Source: Enterobacter sp. ENT03 (GTDB taxonomy: Bacteria > Pseudomonadota > Gammaproteobacteria > Enterobacterales > Enterobacteriaceae). Taken from it: DNA of 64,000 nt. Within the stretch, counting starts at the first letter, position 1. Each line of letters starts with the position of its first letter. The stretch lies in NCBI RefSeq assembly GCF_019218745.1, contig NZ_JAHUXA010000001.1, positions 682,001 through 746,000 on the forward strand, in the 5' to 3' direction. Shown piece by piece: positions 19,299 to 28,723 of the stretch. Below the pieces are notes generated by a model that ran no database searches, had not been told where the DNA came from, and saw only the letters and a program-made list of their open reading frames with translations. The translations under genes were made by a program, and so were the position numbers.

Positions 19299-21455
19299 TT
19301 AGCGTCGTCGGCGACGGCTCTGTTTTGCTTCCGCTTTTGGTTTACTTTTCACTATAACGTCCGGAACGGCAGGTTGTGAAATAGGAAATACCGGTAGCGC
19401 GTTGAGCAGACGCTTGCCATAGCTTTTGGTCAGCAGGCGTTTATCGTAGATCACCACTTCGCCCCGACAGCTGTGACTTCTGATCAGACGCCCGACCTGC
19501 TGGATCAGATTGAAGGAAGCGCTTGGCAGACTCTGCACTTCAAAGGGATAGCGGTTAAGGCTTTTCAGCCATTCCCCCTCGGTGATCACCACCGGGCTGT
19601 CGATGGGCGGGAAGGCGATTTTATGGATATGCACCTGCGTCAGGTAATCGCCTTTCAGATCCAGCCCCTCGGCAAAGGATTGCAGACCGACCAGCACGCT
19701 GCGCTCGCCGCCATCAATGCGTTTGCGGTGCAGCTCCACCAGCCGGTAACGGGGCTGATCGCCCTGCACCAGCAGCAACAGCCGCAGATCGGTGACAAAA
19801 GTCAGGAACAGCTGCATTGCGCGTCCGCTGGCAAACAGTACCAGCATGCCTTTGTGCGCTTTGCTTTTCAGCTGTTCCCGAAAATAGGTCGCCATCTCCG
19901 CGATATGCTGCTCTTCATGCTCCATCAGCGGCTCGTACTTCATCTGCGGAATAACGATTTTACCCTGCTCGACATGGTTAAACGGCGAGTCCAGCGCCAC
20001 AAAACGGTCGCCCGCTTTTTCTTTCAGGCCGCTCATCTCCTGGAGCCGGGTAAAGCTGTTCAGCGAGCGCAACGTGGCGGAGGTGATGATAATGTGCGGC
20101 ACGCTGCGCCACAGCAGCTTCTCCAGCTGATCGCTGACGCGGATCCCGACACAATGGAAGAACAGATGTATCTGCCCGTCGCGCACCTCGCGTGTTGCCC
20201 ATTTTGATACCGGCGCGCCGGAGGCTTGCGCCATGGAGGCCAGCCGCCACAGCTTGCTCTGGCTTTCAAACATGCCGAGCGCGCGGTTCATTTGCAGGAT
20301 CACCCGGTGCAGGCGCACGATGTCATGCTGCCCGGTTTTCTCGCTCAGATCGCTTAAAAACAGATCCGCCAGACCACGCAGCATGTCGGCGAGTTTCGCC
20401 AGCCGCTGACAGATTGCCATGATTTCATCCGGCAGTTCCCCCATCGCAAAACGATGCTCAGCCGCCTGGCCTGCGGGCATATACAGATTCAGGATATTAT
20501 TCAGCGAGGCGATCAGCTCATACAGCTCTTCGCAGTGGGCGTTCAGCCGCTCCGGCGTTGCCAGCGGCGGCGTTGTTTTCGGGCGGAACTGCTCCATGCA
20601 GGTAGCCACCAGTTTGCTGAACAGATCCAGCTGCAGGCGATACCAGGGCGCGCTGATCTCCGCGCTCATTTCCAGCGCATCACGCGCCACATCAGGCAGA
20701 TGATGGCCTTCATCCAGCACCAGCAGCAGGTTTTTCGGCTCCGGCAATACTGCTTCGGACTCCATTGCCGCCATCACCAGCGCGTGGTTTGCCACCACCA
20801 CCTCCGCTTCCTGCACTTCCCGACGGGCGACAAAGAACGGGCATTCTTTGTAGTAGTGGCAGTTGCGGTTCAGACAGCTGGCTTTATCGGTGGAGAGCCG
20901 CGCCCAGAGCGCGTCTTCAATATTCTGATCGGTGTGATCGCGCAGGCCGTCCCATTTGTAGCTGTCGAGATCGACTTTAAGCTTTGCGCAGCGCTGCTGC
21001 TCTTCTTTGCTGCCGGGCGTCAGTTCGTCGTCCATAAACGCCAGCAGATCCTGCTGGGTCGCGTCGCTGCTGGCGAGCGCGGCCAGATTGCGCGGGCAGA
21101 CATAGCGCCCGCGTCCGAAGGCGGCGGTAAAACGCAGGTCGGGAATGATTTTCTTCAGCAACGGCAGATCTTTACTGAAGATCTGATCCTGTAGCGCCAC
21201 GTTCGCGGTGCTGACCACCAGCGTTTTTTGTTCTTCCCGGGCGATAGCAATGCCGGGGATCAGATAGGAGAGCGTTTTACCGACGCCGGTCGGTGCTTCG
21301 ATAGCCAGATGCCGCCCCTCTTCACCGGCGAGGGTTTTCGCCACATCAGCAATCATCTGCCGTTGCGGTGCGCGGGGAATAAAATCCGGGATCTGTTGTT
21401 GTAACGCCTTATACCAGGCGGCTATCTGCGCTTTTAGCGCGGCGGATAAGGCCAT
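19299..21455 (-). CDS. dinG: DinG, SOS-induced 5'-3' DNA helicase
   Basis: XPD-like superfamily 2 helicase of 718 residues (E. coli 716) that unwinds D-loops, R-loops and forked DNA. Walker A is EAPTGVGKT at 53-61; the four iron-sulfur ligands are C120, C194, C199 and C205; the DEAH-type box reads DEGH near 248; motif VI is QQVGRLIRS near 640. The C-terminus ends in a run of arginines. A LexA-type box lies 15 bases before the start codon. Confidence 0.96.
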   Translation of the reverse strand: MALSAALKAQIAAWYKALQQQIPDFIPRAPQRQMIADVAKTLAGEEGRHLAIEAPTGVGKTLSYLIPGIAIAREEQKTLVVSTANVALQDQIFSKDLPLLKKIIPDLRFTAAFGRGRYVCPRNLAALASSDATQQDLLAFMDDELTPGSKEEQQRCAKLKVDLDSYKWDGLRDHTDQNIEDALWARLSTDKASCLNRNCHYYKECPFFVARREVQEAEVVVANHALVMAAMESEAVLPEPKNLLLVLDEGHHLPDVARDALEMSAEISAPWYRLQLDLFSKLVATCMEQFRPKTTPPLATPERLNAHCEELYELIASLNNILNLYMPAGQAAEHRFAMGELPDEIMAICQRLAKLADMLRGLADLFLSDLSEKTGQHDIVRLHRVILQMNRALGMFESQSKLWRLASMAQASGAPVSKWATREVRDGQIHLFFHCVGIRVSDQLEKLLWRSVPHIIITSATLRSLNSFTRLQEMSGLKEKAGDRFVALDSPFNHVEQGKIVIPQMKYEPLMEHEEQHIAEMATYFREQLKSKAHKGMLVLFASGRAMQLFLTFVTDLRLLLLVQGDQPRYRLVELHRKRIDGGERSVLVGLQSFAEGLDLKGDYLTQVHIHKIAFPPIDSPVVITEGEWLKSLNRYPFEVQSLPSASFNLIQQVGRLIRSHSCRGEVVIYDKRLLTKSYGKRLLNALPVFPISQPAVPDVIVKSKPKAEAKQSRRRRR

Positions 21456-21469
21456 CGGGAAACCTGAAA

Positions 21470-21489
21470 CACTGTATAAACAGCCACTA
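21470..21489. promoter_or_regulatory. LexA (SOS) box of dinG
   Basis: On the minus strand TAGTGGCTGTTTATACAGTG, nearly the E. coli dinG SOS box TATTGGCTGTTTATACAGTA. The 3' half CAG is canonical and the 5' half is GTG rather than CTG. Confidence 0.8.
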
Positions 21490-21550
21490 TTGTGGCATTT
21501 TTAACGTTCAGGCTGTACCTTTTTTTGCCGTCTCTGGAAGGCGGCTCGTA

Positions 21551-21576
21551 AAAACGGGAGAAGTTCCCTTTCTCCC
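21551..21576 (-). terminator. Intrinsic terminator of the PTS-GH4 operon
   Basis: On the minus strand GGGAGAA/TTCTCCC with a six-base loop, followed by GTTTTTA, seven bases after the GH4 stop codon. Confidence 0.7.
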
Positions 21577-21582
21577 TCCCGG

Positions 21583-22911
21583 TTAGTGCAGTTCAGGCCA
21601 GTAATCTTTGTTCGCCTCAATCAGCGCATCCAGCACCTTACGGGCTTTTTTCGCGTCTACAATGGTGCGGTTGAGGGTCAGAGCCTGCAACGCTTTGGTG
21701 TAAGAGCCTTCAAACCAGGCCTCGACCGTCAGACGCTCATAGGCGAACTGCTGCTCGATAAGCCCTTTATAGAAGGTCGGGATTTTGCCCACGCCATAAG
21801 GACGTGGCCCGTTGATGCCTATTTCTGCCACCACTTCCACCATCACGTCGTTGTCGAGGTTTTCCACCAGGCCGTTATTTTCCAGCATGACGATAAATTT
21901 TTTCTTCAGATTGAACGCGATGGCTTCCGCCAGTTCGACAATCATGTCGCCGTGGGCATCGTTGTGCACCACTTTGACGTTTTTGGTGGTGCCTTCCGCC
22001 ACCGCCGTGCGGCACTCTTCAAAGACGCGTTTTTCGCGGCCATTCATCACTTCGTTGGCGCGGGTGAAATTCGCATCCAGTTTTGAGAATTTGTATTCCG
22101 GATAGAGGTAGTACTGCAAGTAAGTGTTCGGCAGATAGTCCGGGAAATCGCGCAGCATGTCGGCGACAGCGGCGTAGGTGTCCAGCCAGGACTGATCGCG
22201 CTGCTCGGCATCCGCCGGTTTAAAGCCGTTATCGGAAATAATGGCTTTCAGTTGCGGCAGCAGATCGACGCCGTTTTCATCGTACAGATGGGTGAACCAG
22301 CCGAAGTGGTTAAGGCCAAAATAGACTGGCTCGAAGGTTTCCGGGTTGCGCCCCAGCAGACGCCCGTAAGAACGCAGCAGGTTTACCGGCTGGTCGCAGA
22401 TATTCAGAATACGATCGTCATCCGGGAAGCGCTGGTTGAGCGCGTCGGCGACAATGGCTGCCGGGTTGGTATAGTTGAGGATCCATGCCTGCGGCGAGCG
22501 GGCGCGAACGTCCTCCACCAGCTGGATCATGTCGCGGATCGAGCGCATACCGTAGGCAAAACCGCCTGCGCCACAGGTTTCCTGACCAATCACGCCGAGG
22601 CTGAGCGGGATTTTTTCATCTTTTTCGCGCATCGCGTAGCCGCCGGTGCGCATCTGGCAAAAGATGAAATCCATATCGGCAAAAGCTACGTCTTTATCGG
22701 TGGTATAGGTAAATTCCAGTTCCGGATATTCTTCACGGAACAGTACTTTCGCATACTCGCCTATTACCGCCTGACGCTCTTCATTAACGTCAAACATCAC
22801 CAGTTTCTTCAGCGGCAGACGCGACTTGAGTTTGCATAAGGCTTTTAATAATCCCGGCGTCCAGGTGGAACCACCGCCGACTAATACGATATTAAAGGTG
22901 TTTTTCATCAT
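21583..22911 (-). CDS. GH4 NAD+/Mn2+-dependent 6-phospho-alpha-glucosidase-type hydrolase
   Basis: Glycoside hydrolase family 4 enzyme, 442 residues (AglB/GlvA types are about 440). Expected to split phosphorylated disaccharides made by the linked PTS. NAD+ binding GGGST is at 12-16; metal ligands are C172 in NICDQP and H202 in YFGLNHFGW. The CDxP form fits the alpha-glucosidase branch (typically CDMP) rather than the beta branch (CN-I/V-P), but the third residue is Gln. PNTYLQYYLYP and the C-terminal NKDYWPELH also match AglB. Starts at either of two adjacent ATGs, 8 bases after the PTS gene. Exact sugar unknown. Confidence 0.85.
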   Translation of the reverse strand: MMKNTFNIVLVGGGSTWTPGLLKALCKLKSRLPLKKLVMFDVNEERQAVIGEYAKVLFREEYPELEFTYTTDKDVAFADMDFIFCQMRTGGYAMREKDEKIPLSLGVIGQETCGAGGFAYGMRSIRDMIQLVEDVRARSPQAWILNYTNPAAIVADALNQRFPDDDRILNICDQPVNLLRSYGRLLGRNPETFEPVYFGLNHFGWFTHLYDENGVDLLPQLKAIISDNGFKPADAEQRDQSWLDTYAAVADMLRDFPDYLPNTYLQYYLYPEYKFSKLDANFTRANEVMNGREKRVFEECRTAVAEGTTKNVKVVHNDAHGDMIVELAEAIAFNLKKKFIVMLENNGLVENLDNDVMVEVVAEIGINGPRPYGVGKIPTFYKGLIEQQFAYERLTVEAWFEGSYTKALQALTLNRTIVDAKKARKVLDALIEANKDYWPELH

Positions 22912-22919
22912 CAGTTCTC

Positions 22920-24524
22920 TTATGGCGTCTGTTGAAGTAATTGTTGTTTTACGGCGCTGGCAATGCTTTCCACCTGCGGGCCGTATATAACCTGAAGATC
23001 GTTCTCCGTGGTGCGAATAACACCGTTGGCCCCGCTCTGTTTCAGCGCCGCGTCGTCCACTTTCGCCATCTCGTGAAGTTTGACGCGCAGGCGGGTAAAG
23101 CAGCAGTCAACGTGCTGAATATTCTCCCTGCCCCCCAGCCCCTGAATAATCAGCGCGGTTTCGCCGGAAACCTCGTTCGTGCCTGTTATTACACTGCGTA
23201 CCCTGTCTTCCTCTTCCCGGCCCGGCGTTCTGGCATTGGTGCGCAAAATGACCCATTTAAAAACGAAGTAATACGCCGGTGCCCATATCGCGCCCTGTAG
23301 CAAACTGAACCACCAGTGCGTTTTCGCACCGCCCAGTACGCCGAACACCATAAAATCGATAAAACCACCCTGGATATTGCCGATCATCACCTCCAGCAGT
23401 TGCGCGCAGGCAAAGGAAAGCCCGGACATGACGGCGTGGAATAAGAACAGAATGGGTGAGACGAAGATGAAGCTGAATTCCAGCGGTTCGGTGATGCCGG
23501 TCGTGAAGGAGGCCAGCGCCCCGGCCATCATTAAGGCTTTGACACGCTGTTTATGCTCCGGGCGGGCGCAACGATAAATCGCCAGCGCCGCCGCCGGTAA
23601 ACCAAACATCATTACCGGAATTTTACCCTGTGCCAGAAAGCGCGTGGCTTCGCGGGTGATGTCATCCGCCAGCGCGCCAGGATGGGCAAGGGCGTAATTG
23701 AAAATAGAGAGCGCGCCGATCACGCTTTCGTTATCGACATGCACCATGCCACCTACCGGCGTGAAGCGCACGGTTTCATTAAGGATATGGTGCAGACCCG
23801 TCGGGATCAGAATACGTTCGGTAAAGGCGTAAATAAAGGTGCCGAACGGCCCGGACTCGCCAATAAATTCACCGATATGAATAATCGCTGTGGCAATAAC
23901 CGGCCAGATTAATGACATTAAAACGCCGACCAGCGGCAGCACAACGACGGTAATAATGGGCACAAAGCGGCGGCCACCAAAATAGGCGATGGCCGCCGGG
24001 AGTTTAATCGTATAAAAGCGGTTGTGCAGTATTACCGTGACCATGCCAGCAATAACCCCGCCGAGTACGCTCATCTGATAAGAAAATATCCCCAGCGTGC
24101 TGGCGAATTCCGCGGAATACATCACCGCTTCGGTCTGGCTGTAGCCTTTTTCCACAAATGCAGCGACGGAGGTCGTCGCCGGCGTTAAGCCCTGCACCAG
24201 CAGACTAAAATTAACGCCGACGTGAAAGGTAATAAAACCAATCACCGCTGCCAGCGCGGCGGTGGGTTTTTCATCCCGCGCCAGTCCAATAGCGGCGGCA
24301 ATGGCAAAGAGTAAGGGTAAATTGGCAAACAGCGATCCGGCCACCTTACGAATAAAGCCGATGATGTGCTGCATCAGTTGGGCATTCATCATGTCGGCAC
24401 TGACAATCGCCGGGTTTTGCAGTGCCGCCGCGAGGCCCAGAAATATCCCGGCGGCGGCAATCACCGAAATCGGCATCATTAATGCCTTGCCTAAATCTTG
24501 TAAAAACTCGCCAGCGCGACTCAT
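22920..24524 (-). CDS. PTS transporter EIICB, glucose/maltose/alpha-glucoside family
   Basis: Sugar-specific membrane permease with fused EIIB, 534 residues. EIIC fills about 1-410, with about ten TM segments and the signature segments GLHHILNETVRF and TTGITEPLEFSF. The EIIB domain at the C-terminus carries the phosphorylated cysteine C475 in CCFTRLR and ends QVIYGPQVESI. No EIIA domain is fused or encoded nearby, so Crr (EIIA-Glc) probably supplies phosphate. It resembles E. coli MalX and the alpha-glucoside GlvC/AglA group. ATG 24524 is chosen because AAGGA precedes it; an in-frame TTG lies 18 bases upstream. Confidence 0.88.
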   Translation of the reverse strand: MSRAGEFLQDLGKALMMPISVIAAAGIFLGLAAALQNPAIVSADMMNAQLMQHIIGFIRKVAGSLFANLPLLFAIAAAIGLARDEKPTAALAAVIGFITFHVGVNFSLLVQGLTPATTSVAAFVEKGYSQTEAVMYSAEFASTLGIFSYQMSVLGGVIAGMVTVILHNRFYTIKLPAAIAYFGGRRFVPIITVVVLPLVGVLMSLIWPVIATAIIHIGEFIGESGPFGTFIYAFTERILIPTGLHHILNETVRFTPVGGMVHVDNESVIGALSIFNYALAHPGALADDITREATRFLAQGKIPVMMFGLPAAALAIYRCARPEHKQRVKALMMAGALASFTTGITEPLEFSFIFVSPILFLFHAVMSGLSFACAQLLEVMIGNIQGGFIDFMVFGVLGGAKTHWWFSLLQGAIWAPAYYFVFKWVILRTNARTPGREEEDRVRSVITGTNEVSGETALIIQGLGGRENIQHVDCCFTRLRVKLHEMAKVDDAALKQSGANGVIRTTENDLQVIYGPQVESIASAVKQQLLQQTP

Positions 24525-24589
24525 AGCGTGATCCTTATTCAAGTAAGGGTATAACGGATCGAGAACCTGCCACGAGTATAGGCAGCTTA

Positions 24590-24610
24590 GATGTATAGTT
24601 GTCTAGCCCA
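24590..24610. promoter_or_regulatory. Candidate GntR-family operator before the PTS gene
   Basis: ATGTATAGTTGTCTAGCC contains the short dyad TAG-TTGT-CTA, the TA-rich GTnTAnAC type recognised by HutC-subfamily GntR proteins. It sits 70 bases before the PTS start. Weak evidence. Confidence 0.3.
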
Positions 24611-24652
24611 CTTATTTTATAACCAGAGTTGGATCACAGAACAGCGTTGCTG

Positions 24653-25387
24653 TTACGGACGTTCGGCGGTCAGCGTGAAACGGTAATGCTGCTGGTTGTA
24701 ATAGATTTCAGAAACTTCGAAGGGAATGCCTTCCGCAAGCCAGGCGACGGAAGTGGCATGTAAAACGGGTTCATCACGGTTGATACCGAGCATATCACGC
24801 ACGTCCTGGGACGGCAGCTCAGCACGGATCTCTTTTTCTGAGCGGGCAACGGTGTGGCCTTTGCGGCTGATATAGGCGTATTTCGAGGCGTTGAGATCGG
24901 CTTCGCACAGATCGCTGAACGGGGCAAACAGCATCCAGGACTGTTCAAACACAAAGGGCACCTCATCCAGCAGGCGCAGGCGTTTCATAAACCACACCGT
25001 ATCCCCGGCCTGGATATGCAGCTTTTCAGCAATATCGTCAGGCGCTGCCTGACGCGAGAGGCAGATCAGACGGTTTATCACCGGCTCGTCAAGACCGAGC
25101 ATGGCTTCGCTGGAGGAGAGATGACGATCAAGGGGTAACGGAATACGGAGGATTTTTTTGGGATGAGCAACAAAGGTGCCCTGGCCGCGACGGCGCTCAA
25201 CTTTTCCCTGCCGGACCAGATAATCGACGGCTTTACGCGCGGTCATGCGCGACACCGAAAACTGCTGGCAGAGTTCATTTTCCGACGGAATAACGTCACC
25301 TGGACGTAAATCACCGGCGCAGATGCGGCCAGTCAGATACTGTTCAAGCTGTAAATATACCGGGACGGTAGAATGTTTATCGATCAT
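24653..25387 (-). CDS. GntR/HutC-family transcriptional regulator of the PTS-GH4 operon
   Basis: 244 residues. N-terminal winged helix at about 5-75 (IPSENELCQQFSVSRMTARKAVDYL, wing RRRGQGTFV), then a UTRA effector domain with FVFEQSWM and VSEIYYNQQHYRFTL. UTRA regulators usually sense a phosphosugar or amino sugar. It lies upstream of, and on the same strand as, the PTS and GH4 genes with a 128-base gap that can hold a regulated promoter, so it is the likely local repressor. ATG 25387 fits family N-termini; an upstream frame is ignored. Confidence 0.85.
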   Translation of the reverse strand: MIDKHSTVPVYLQLEQYLTGRICAGDLRPGDVIPSENELCQQFSVSRMTARKAVDYLVRQGKVERRRGQGTFVAHPKKILRIPLPLDRHLSSSEAMLGLDEPVINRLICLSRQAAPDDIAEKLHIQAGDTVWFMKRLRLLDEVPFVFEQSWMLFAPFSDLCEADLNASKYAYISRKGHTVARSEKEIRAELPSQDVRDMLGINRDEPVLHATSVAWLAEGIPFEVSEIYYNQQHYRFTLTAERP

Positions 25388-25449
25388 CAGAGCGCTCCCC
25401 CACACTGCCGGGTATGTTAGCGATCCGCTGACAAAGAGACAACGCGGAT

Positions 25450-25475
25450 TTTCCCTCTCCCGCAGGAGAGGGAAT
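25450..25475. other. Hairpin downstream of rhlE
   Basis: Perfect 10-bp arms TTCCCTCTCC/GGAGAGGGAA with a CGCA loop, without a T-tract on either strand. Could limit read-through from rhlE into the gntR gene. Confidence 0.4.
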
Positions 25476-25480
25476 GCCGG

Positions 25481-26824
25481 TTACTGGGCTGCCGGTTTGC
25501 GAGGACGTGGACGGCGCGGTTTTTCACCGGCCGGCTTTGACTCGCTGGTGCGGCGCGCGCCTGGCGCTGAACTGTCGCTACGGCGTGGCTGCTGGCTGCG
25601 ACCATTGCCGCCCTGCCCGCGTCCACCACCGCCACCGCCGCTACGCTGCTGACGACCGTTCTGAATAGGTTCCGCTTTGATCGACGGATCCGGTTCATAG
25701 CCCGCAACAGCAATACGCGGGATCTCTTTTTTCAGCAGACGTTCAATATCACGCAGCAGTTTGTGCTCATCGACGCACACCAGCGATAACGCTTCGCCGG
25801 TCGCCGCGGCACGACCTGTACGGCCAATACGGTGCACGTAGTCTTCCGGCACGTTTGGCAGTTCATAGTTCACCACGTGCGGCAGCTCTTCGATGTCCAG
25901 ACCACGGGCGGCAATATCCGTCGCCACCAGCACGCGCAGTTCGCCGGATTTGAAATCCGCCAGCGCCCGGGTACGTGCGCCCTGGCTTTTATTGCCGTGG
26001 ATCGCCGCACTGCGGATGCCGTCTTTGTTCAGCTGCTCGGCAAGATGGTTCGCGCCGTGCTTGGTACGGGTAAACACCAGCACCTGCTGCCAGTTGCCCT
26101 GGCCGATCATCTGTGACAGCAGTTCCCGTTTGCGTTTTTTATCCACAAAGTGAACGTGCTGGGTGATCTGCTCAGAGGCAGTGTTGCGACGCGCCACTTC
26201 GATTTCCAGCGGGTTGTGCAGCAGTTTTTCCGCCAGGCTCTTGATCTCATCAGAGAAGGTGGCAGAGAACAGCAGGTTCTGACGCTTTTTCGGCAGCTTC
26301 GCCAGTACACGACGAATGTCGTGAATAAAGCCCATATCCAGCATGCGGTCCGCTTCGTCCAGCACGAGGATCTCAACGCTGTCGAGCTTCAGGGCGTTCT
26401 GGTGTTCCAGATCGAGTAAACGGCCCGGTGTTGCCACCAGCACGTCCACGCCGCCGCGCAGTTTCAGCATCTGCGGGTTGATGCTCACACCGCCGAAAAC
26501 CACCAGCGAGCGAATGTTCAGGTACTTGCTGTATTCACGGACGTTTTCACCGACCTGGGCCGCCAGCTCGCGGGTTGGGGTCAGGATCAACGCACGCACC
26601 GGACGGCGCGCTTTGCTGTGCGGCTCATTGTCCACCAGGTGTTGCAATAACGGCAGCGTAAAGCCTGCGGTTTTGCCGGTACCGGTTTGGGCGCTGGCCA
26701 TCAGGTCGCGCCCCTGCAACACGGCCGGAATGGCCTGCTGCTGAATTGGAGTGGGTTCGCGGTAGCCCTGCTCAGCAACGGCGCGCAGGATCTCAGGGTT
26801 TAAACCCAGTTCATCAAAAGACAT
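25481..26824 (-). CDS. rhlE: RhlE, DEAD-box RNA helicase
   Basis: 447 residues (E. coli 454). Q-motif [13 protein letters not shown] at 21-33; motif I AQTGTGKT at 45-52; motif Ia PTRELAAQ; motif II DEAD in [10 protein letters not shown]; motif III SAT; motif [13 protein letters not shown]-terminal low-complexity tail rich in Gly, Arg and Pro ([14 protein letters not shown] region, then [10 protein letters not shown]) probably binds RNA. The E. coli enzyme takes part in ribosome assembly and RNA decay. Divergent from cecR, which in E. coli regulates rhlE. Confidence 0.95.
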   Translation of the reverse strand: MSFDELGLNPEILRAVAEQGYREPTPIQQQAIPAVLQGRDLMASAQTGTGKTAGFTLPLLQHLVDNEPHSKARRPVRALILTPTRELAAQVGENVREYSKYLNIRSLVVFGGVSINPQMLKLRGGVDVLVATPGRLLDLEHQNALKLDSVEILVLDEADRMLDMGFIHDIRRVLAKLPKKRQNLLFSATFSDEIKSLAEKLLHNPLEIEVARRNTASEQITQHVHFVDKKRKRELLSQMIGQGNWQQVLVFTRTKHGANHLAEQLNKDGIRSAAIHGNKSQGARTRALADFKSGELRVLVATDIAARGLDIEELPHVVNYELPNVPEDYVHRIGRTGRAAATGEALSLVCVDEHKLLRDIERLLKKEIPRIAVAGYEPDPSIKAEPIQNGRQQRSGGGGGGRGQGGNGRSQQPRRSDSSAPGARRTSESKPAGEKPRRPRPRKPAAQ

Positions 26825-27019
26825 AACAACTCCGAACCGCCCCGACCGTTACCGGTGTAGTTTTCAGGGAGATCAGTAACGTGACAGATGACAAAAACCA
26901 CAATGTCATGAAGTGGCGGAGTGTAGCAGCTTTTGTGACACACCGCATAAATTATCCCCTCGCCCGTTGTCAGCAAAATAATTCACTGTACTGGACAAGG
27001 TTAAAAATCCGTCATAATG

Positions 27020-27039
27020 TTAATCAATCGATTGATTAA
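27020..27039. promoter_or_regulatory. Candidate CecR operator
   Basis: Perfect 20-bp palindrome TTAATCAATCGATTGATTAA, 14 bases before the cecR start and in the rhlE-cecR divergent promoter region. The TetR-family regulator CecR is the obvious ligand; in E. coli it controls both rhlE and its own operon. Confidence 0.8.
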
Positions 27040-27053
27040 TTTTTAATGACGTC

Positions 27054-27731
27054 ATGAATGCATCCCTGAAAACAAGTAAAGGCGAACAGGCAAAAGGCCT
27101 GCTGATCAAAGCGGCGCTGGCGCAGTTCGGTGAGTATGGCCTGAATGCCACCACCCGTGAGATTGCCGCGCAGGCCGGGCAAAACATTGCCGCCATCCCC
27201 TACTATTTTGGGTCAAAAGAGGATCTTTACCTCGCCTGCGCTCAGTCGATTGCCGACTTTATTGGCGAGAACTTCCGTACCCATGCCGAGGCCGCCGAGC
27301 AGTTGCTGGCGCAGCCCGCGCCGGAGAAAGCCGCCATTCGCGAGCTGATCCTGCGCGCCTGCAACAACATGGTCCAGTTGCTGACGGAAGATGAAACGCT
27401 GCCGCTAAGTAAATTTATCTCCCGCGAGCAGCTCTCCCCTACCCGCGCCTATCAGCTGATCCACCAGCAGGTGATCGATCCGCTGCACAACCATTTAACA
27501 CGCTTGATCGCCGCCTTTACCGGACGAGACGCCGGCGATACGCGCACGATTTTGCATACCCATGCCCTGCTCGGTGAGATCCTCGCCTTTCGCCTTGGCC
27601 GGGAAACTATTTTACTGCGCGCCGGCTGGCAGGCGTTTGACACGGACAAATGTGCGCAAATCTATGAAGTCATCTGCTGCCATCTCGATCTTATCCTCGA
27701 AGGATTAACGTTAAGGAGCCAGGAGTCATGA
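27054..27731 (+). CDS. cecR: CecR (YbiH), TetR-family regulator
   Basis: 225 residues (E. coli 223). TetR-type helix-turn-helix near 30-60: [27 protein letters not shown] region, followed by a ligand-binding domain with [10 protein letters not shown] and [18 protein letters not shown]. In E. coli it affects sensitivity to cefoperazone and chloramphenicol and controls ybhGFSR and rhlE. Its stop overlaps the ybhG start by four bases, so the repressor is encoded with its targets. Confidence 0.93.
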   Translation: MNASLKTSKGEQAKGLLIKAALAQFGEYGLNATTREIAAQAGQNIAAIPYYFGSKEDLYLACAQSIADFIGENFRTHAEAAEQLLAQPAPEKAAIRELILRACNNMVQLLTEDETLPLSKFISREQLSPTRAYQLIHQQVIDPLHNHLTRLIAAFTGRDAGDTRTILHTHALLGEILAFRLGRETILLRAGWQAFDTDKCAQIYEVICCHLDLILEGLTLRSQES

Positions 27732-28723
27732 AAAAACAGGTGATTATCGCACTGGCGATGGTCGTGGTGCTCGCCATTATCGGCGCGGGCACGCTGTGGT
27801 ATCAGAGCCGACAGGATCAGCCGCTAACGCTGTACGGTAACGTGGATATTCGCACGGTCAATCTCAGCTTTCGCGTCGGTGGGCGGCTACAGGCGCTGAA
27901 CGTCGATGAAGGCGACCAGCTAAAAGCGGGTCAGACGCTGGGCGTGCTGGATCGCGCGCCCTATGAGAATGCGTTATTGCAGGCGAAAGCCAACGTCTCC
28001 ACCGCCCAGGCGAAATACGATCTGACTATTGCGGGCTACCGCGATGAAGAGATCGCCCAGGCGGTGGCAGCAGTGAATCAGGCACGCGCAGCCTATGACT
28101 ATGCGCAAAACTTTTACCAGCGCCAGCAGGGACTGTGGAAGACCCGCGTGATCTCCGCCAACGATCTGGAAAATGCCCGTTCGTCACGCGACCAGGCGCA
28201 GGCCAGCCTGAAATCGGCGCAGGATAAACTTAACCAGTTCCGTGCCGGGAATCGTCCCCAGGAGATCGCGCAGGCGAAAGCGGGGCTTGAACAAGCGCAG
28301 GCACAGCTGGCTCAGGCACAGCTGGATCTGCATGACACCACGCTGGTTGCGCCATCCGATGGCACCGTCCTCACCCGCGCCGTGGAGCCGGGCAGTATGC
28401 TGAACGCAGGCAGCACAGTGTTAACCCTGTCGCTTACCCGCCCGGTATGGGTGCGTGCCTATATTAATGAACAGAGCCTCAGCGAAGCGCGGCCTGGGCG
28501 GGAGATCCTGCTCTATACCGATGGCCGACCGGATAAGCCGTATCACGGCAAAATCGGTTTTGTTTCGCCGACGGCGGAGTTCACGCCGAAGACCGTCGAG
28601 ACGCCGGATCTGCGCACCGACCTGGTGTATCGCCTGCGTATTATCGTCACCGATGCCGACGATAACCTGCGCCAGGGGATGCCGATCACCGCCACCTTCC
28701 AGGATGCCGCGGCGCATGAATAA
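27728..28723 (+). CDS. ybhG: YbhG, HlyD-family periplasmic adaptor
   Basis: 331 residues (E. coli 332). An N-terminal membrane anchor (about 5-25) is followed by lipoyl halves ([15 protein letters not shown] near 52-66, and [10 protein letters not shown] near 210) flanking a long coiled-coil hairpin rich in Ala and Gln. It should connect the YbhFSR ABC pump to an outer-membrane channel such as TolC. It overlaps ybhF by 8 bases. Substrate: drugs in E. coli reports. Confidence 0.93.
   Translation: MKKQVIIALAMVVVLAIIGAGTLWYQSRQDQPLTLYGNVDIRTVNLSFRVGGRLQALNVDEGDQLKAGQTLGVLDRAPYENALLQAKANVSTAQAKYDLTIAGYRDEEIAQAVAAVNQARAAYDYAQNFYQRQQGLWKTRVISANDLENARSSRDQAQASLKSAQDKLNQFRAGNRPQEIAQAKAGLEQAQAQLAQAQLDLHDTTLVAPSDGTVLTRAVEPGSMLNAGSTVLTLSLTRPVWVRAYINEQSLSEARPGREILLYTDGRPDKPYHGKIGFVSPTAEFTPKTVETPDLRTDLVYRLRIIVTDADDNLRQGMPITATFQDAAAHE

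Noticed and set aside
25450-25475. CCCTCTCC hairpin considered as part of a dispersed repeat family with the one after glnQ (13318)
   Set aside because: The two share only a short CCCTCT/GAGGG stem; arms and loops differ, so each is treated as a local hairpin.
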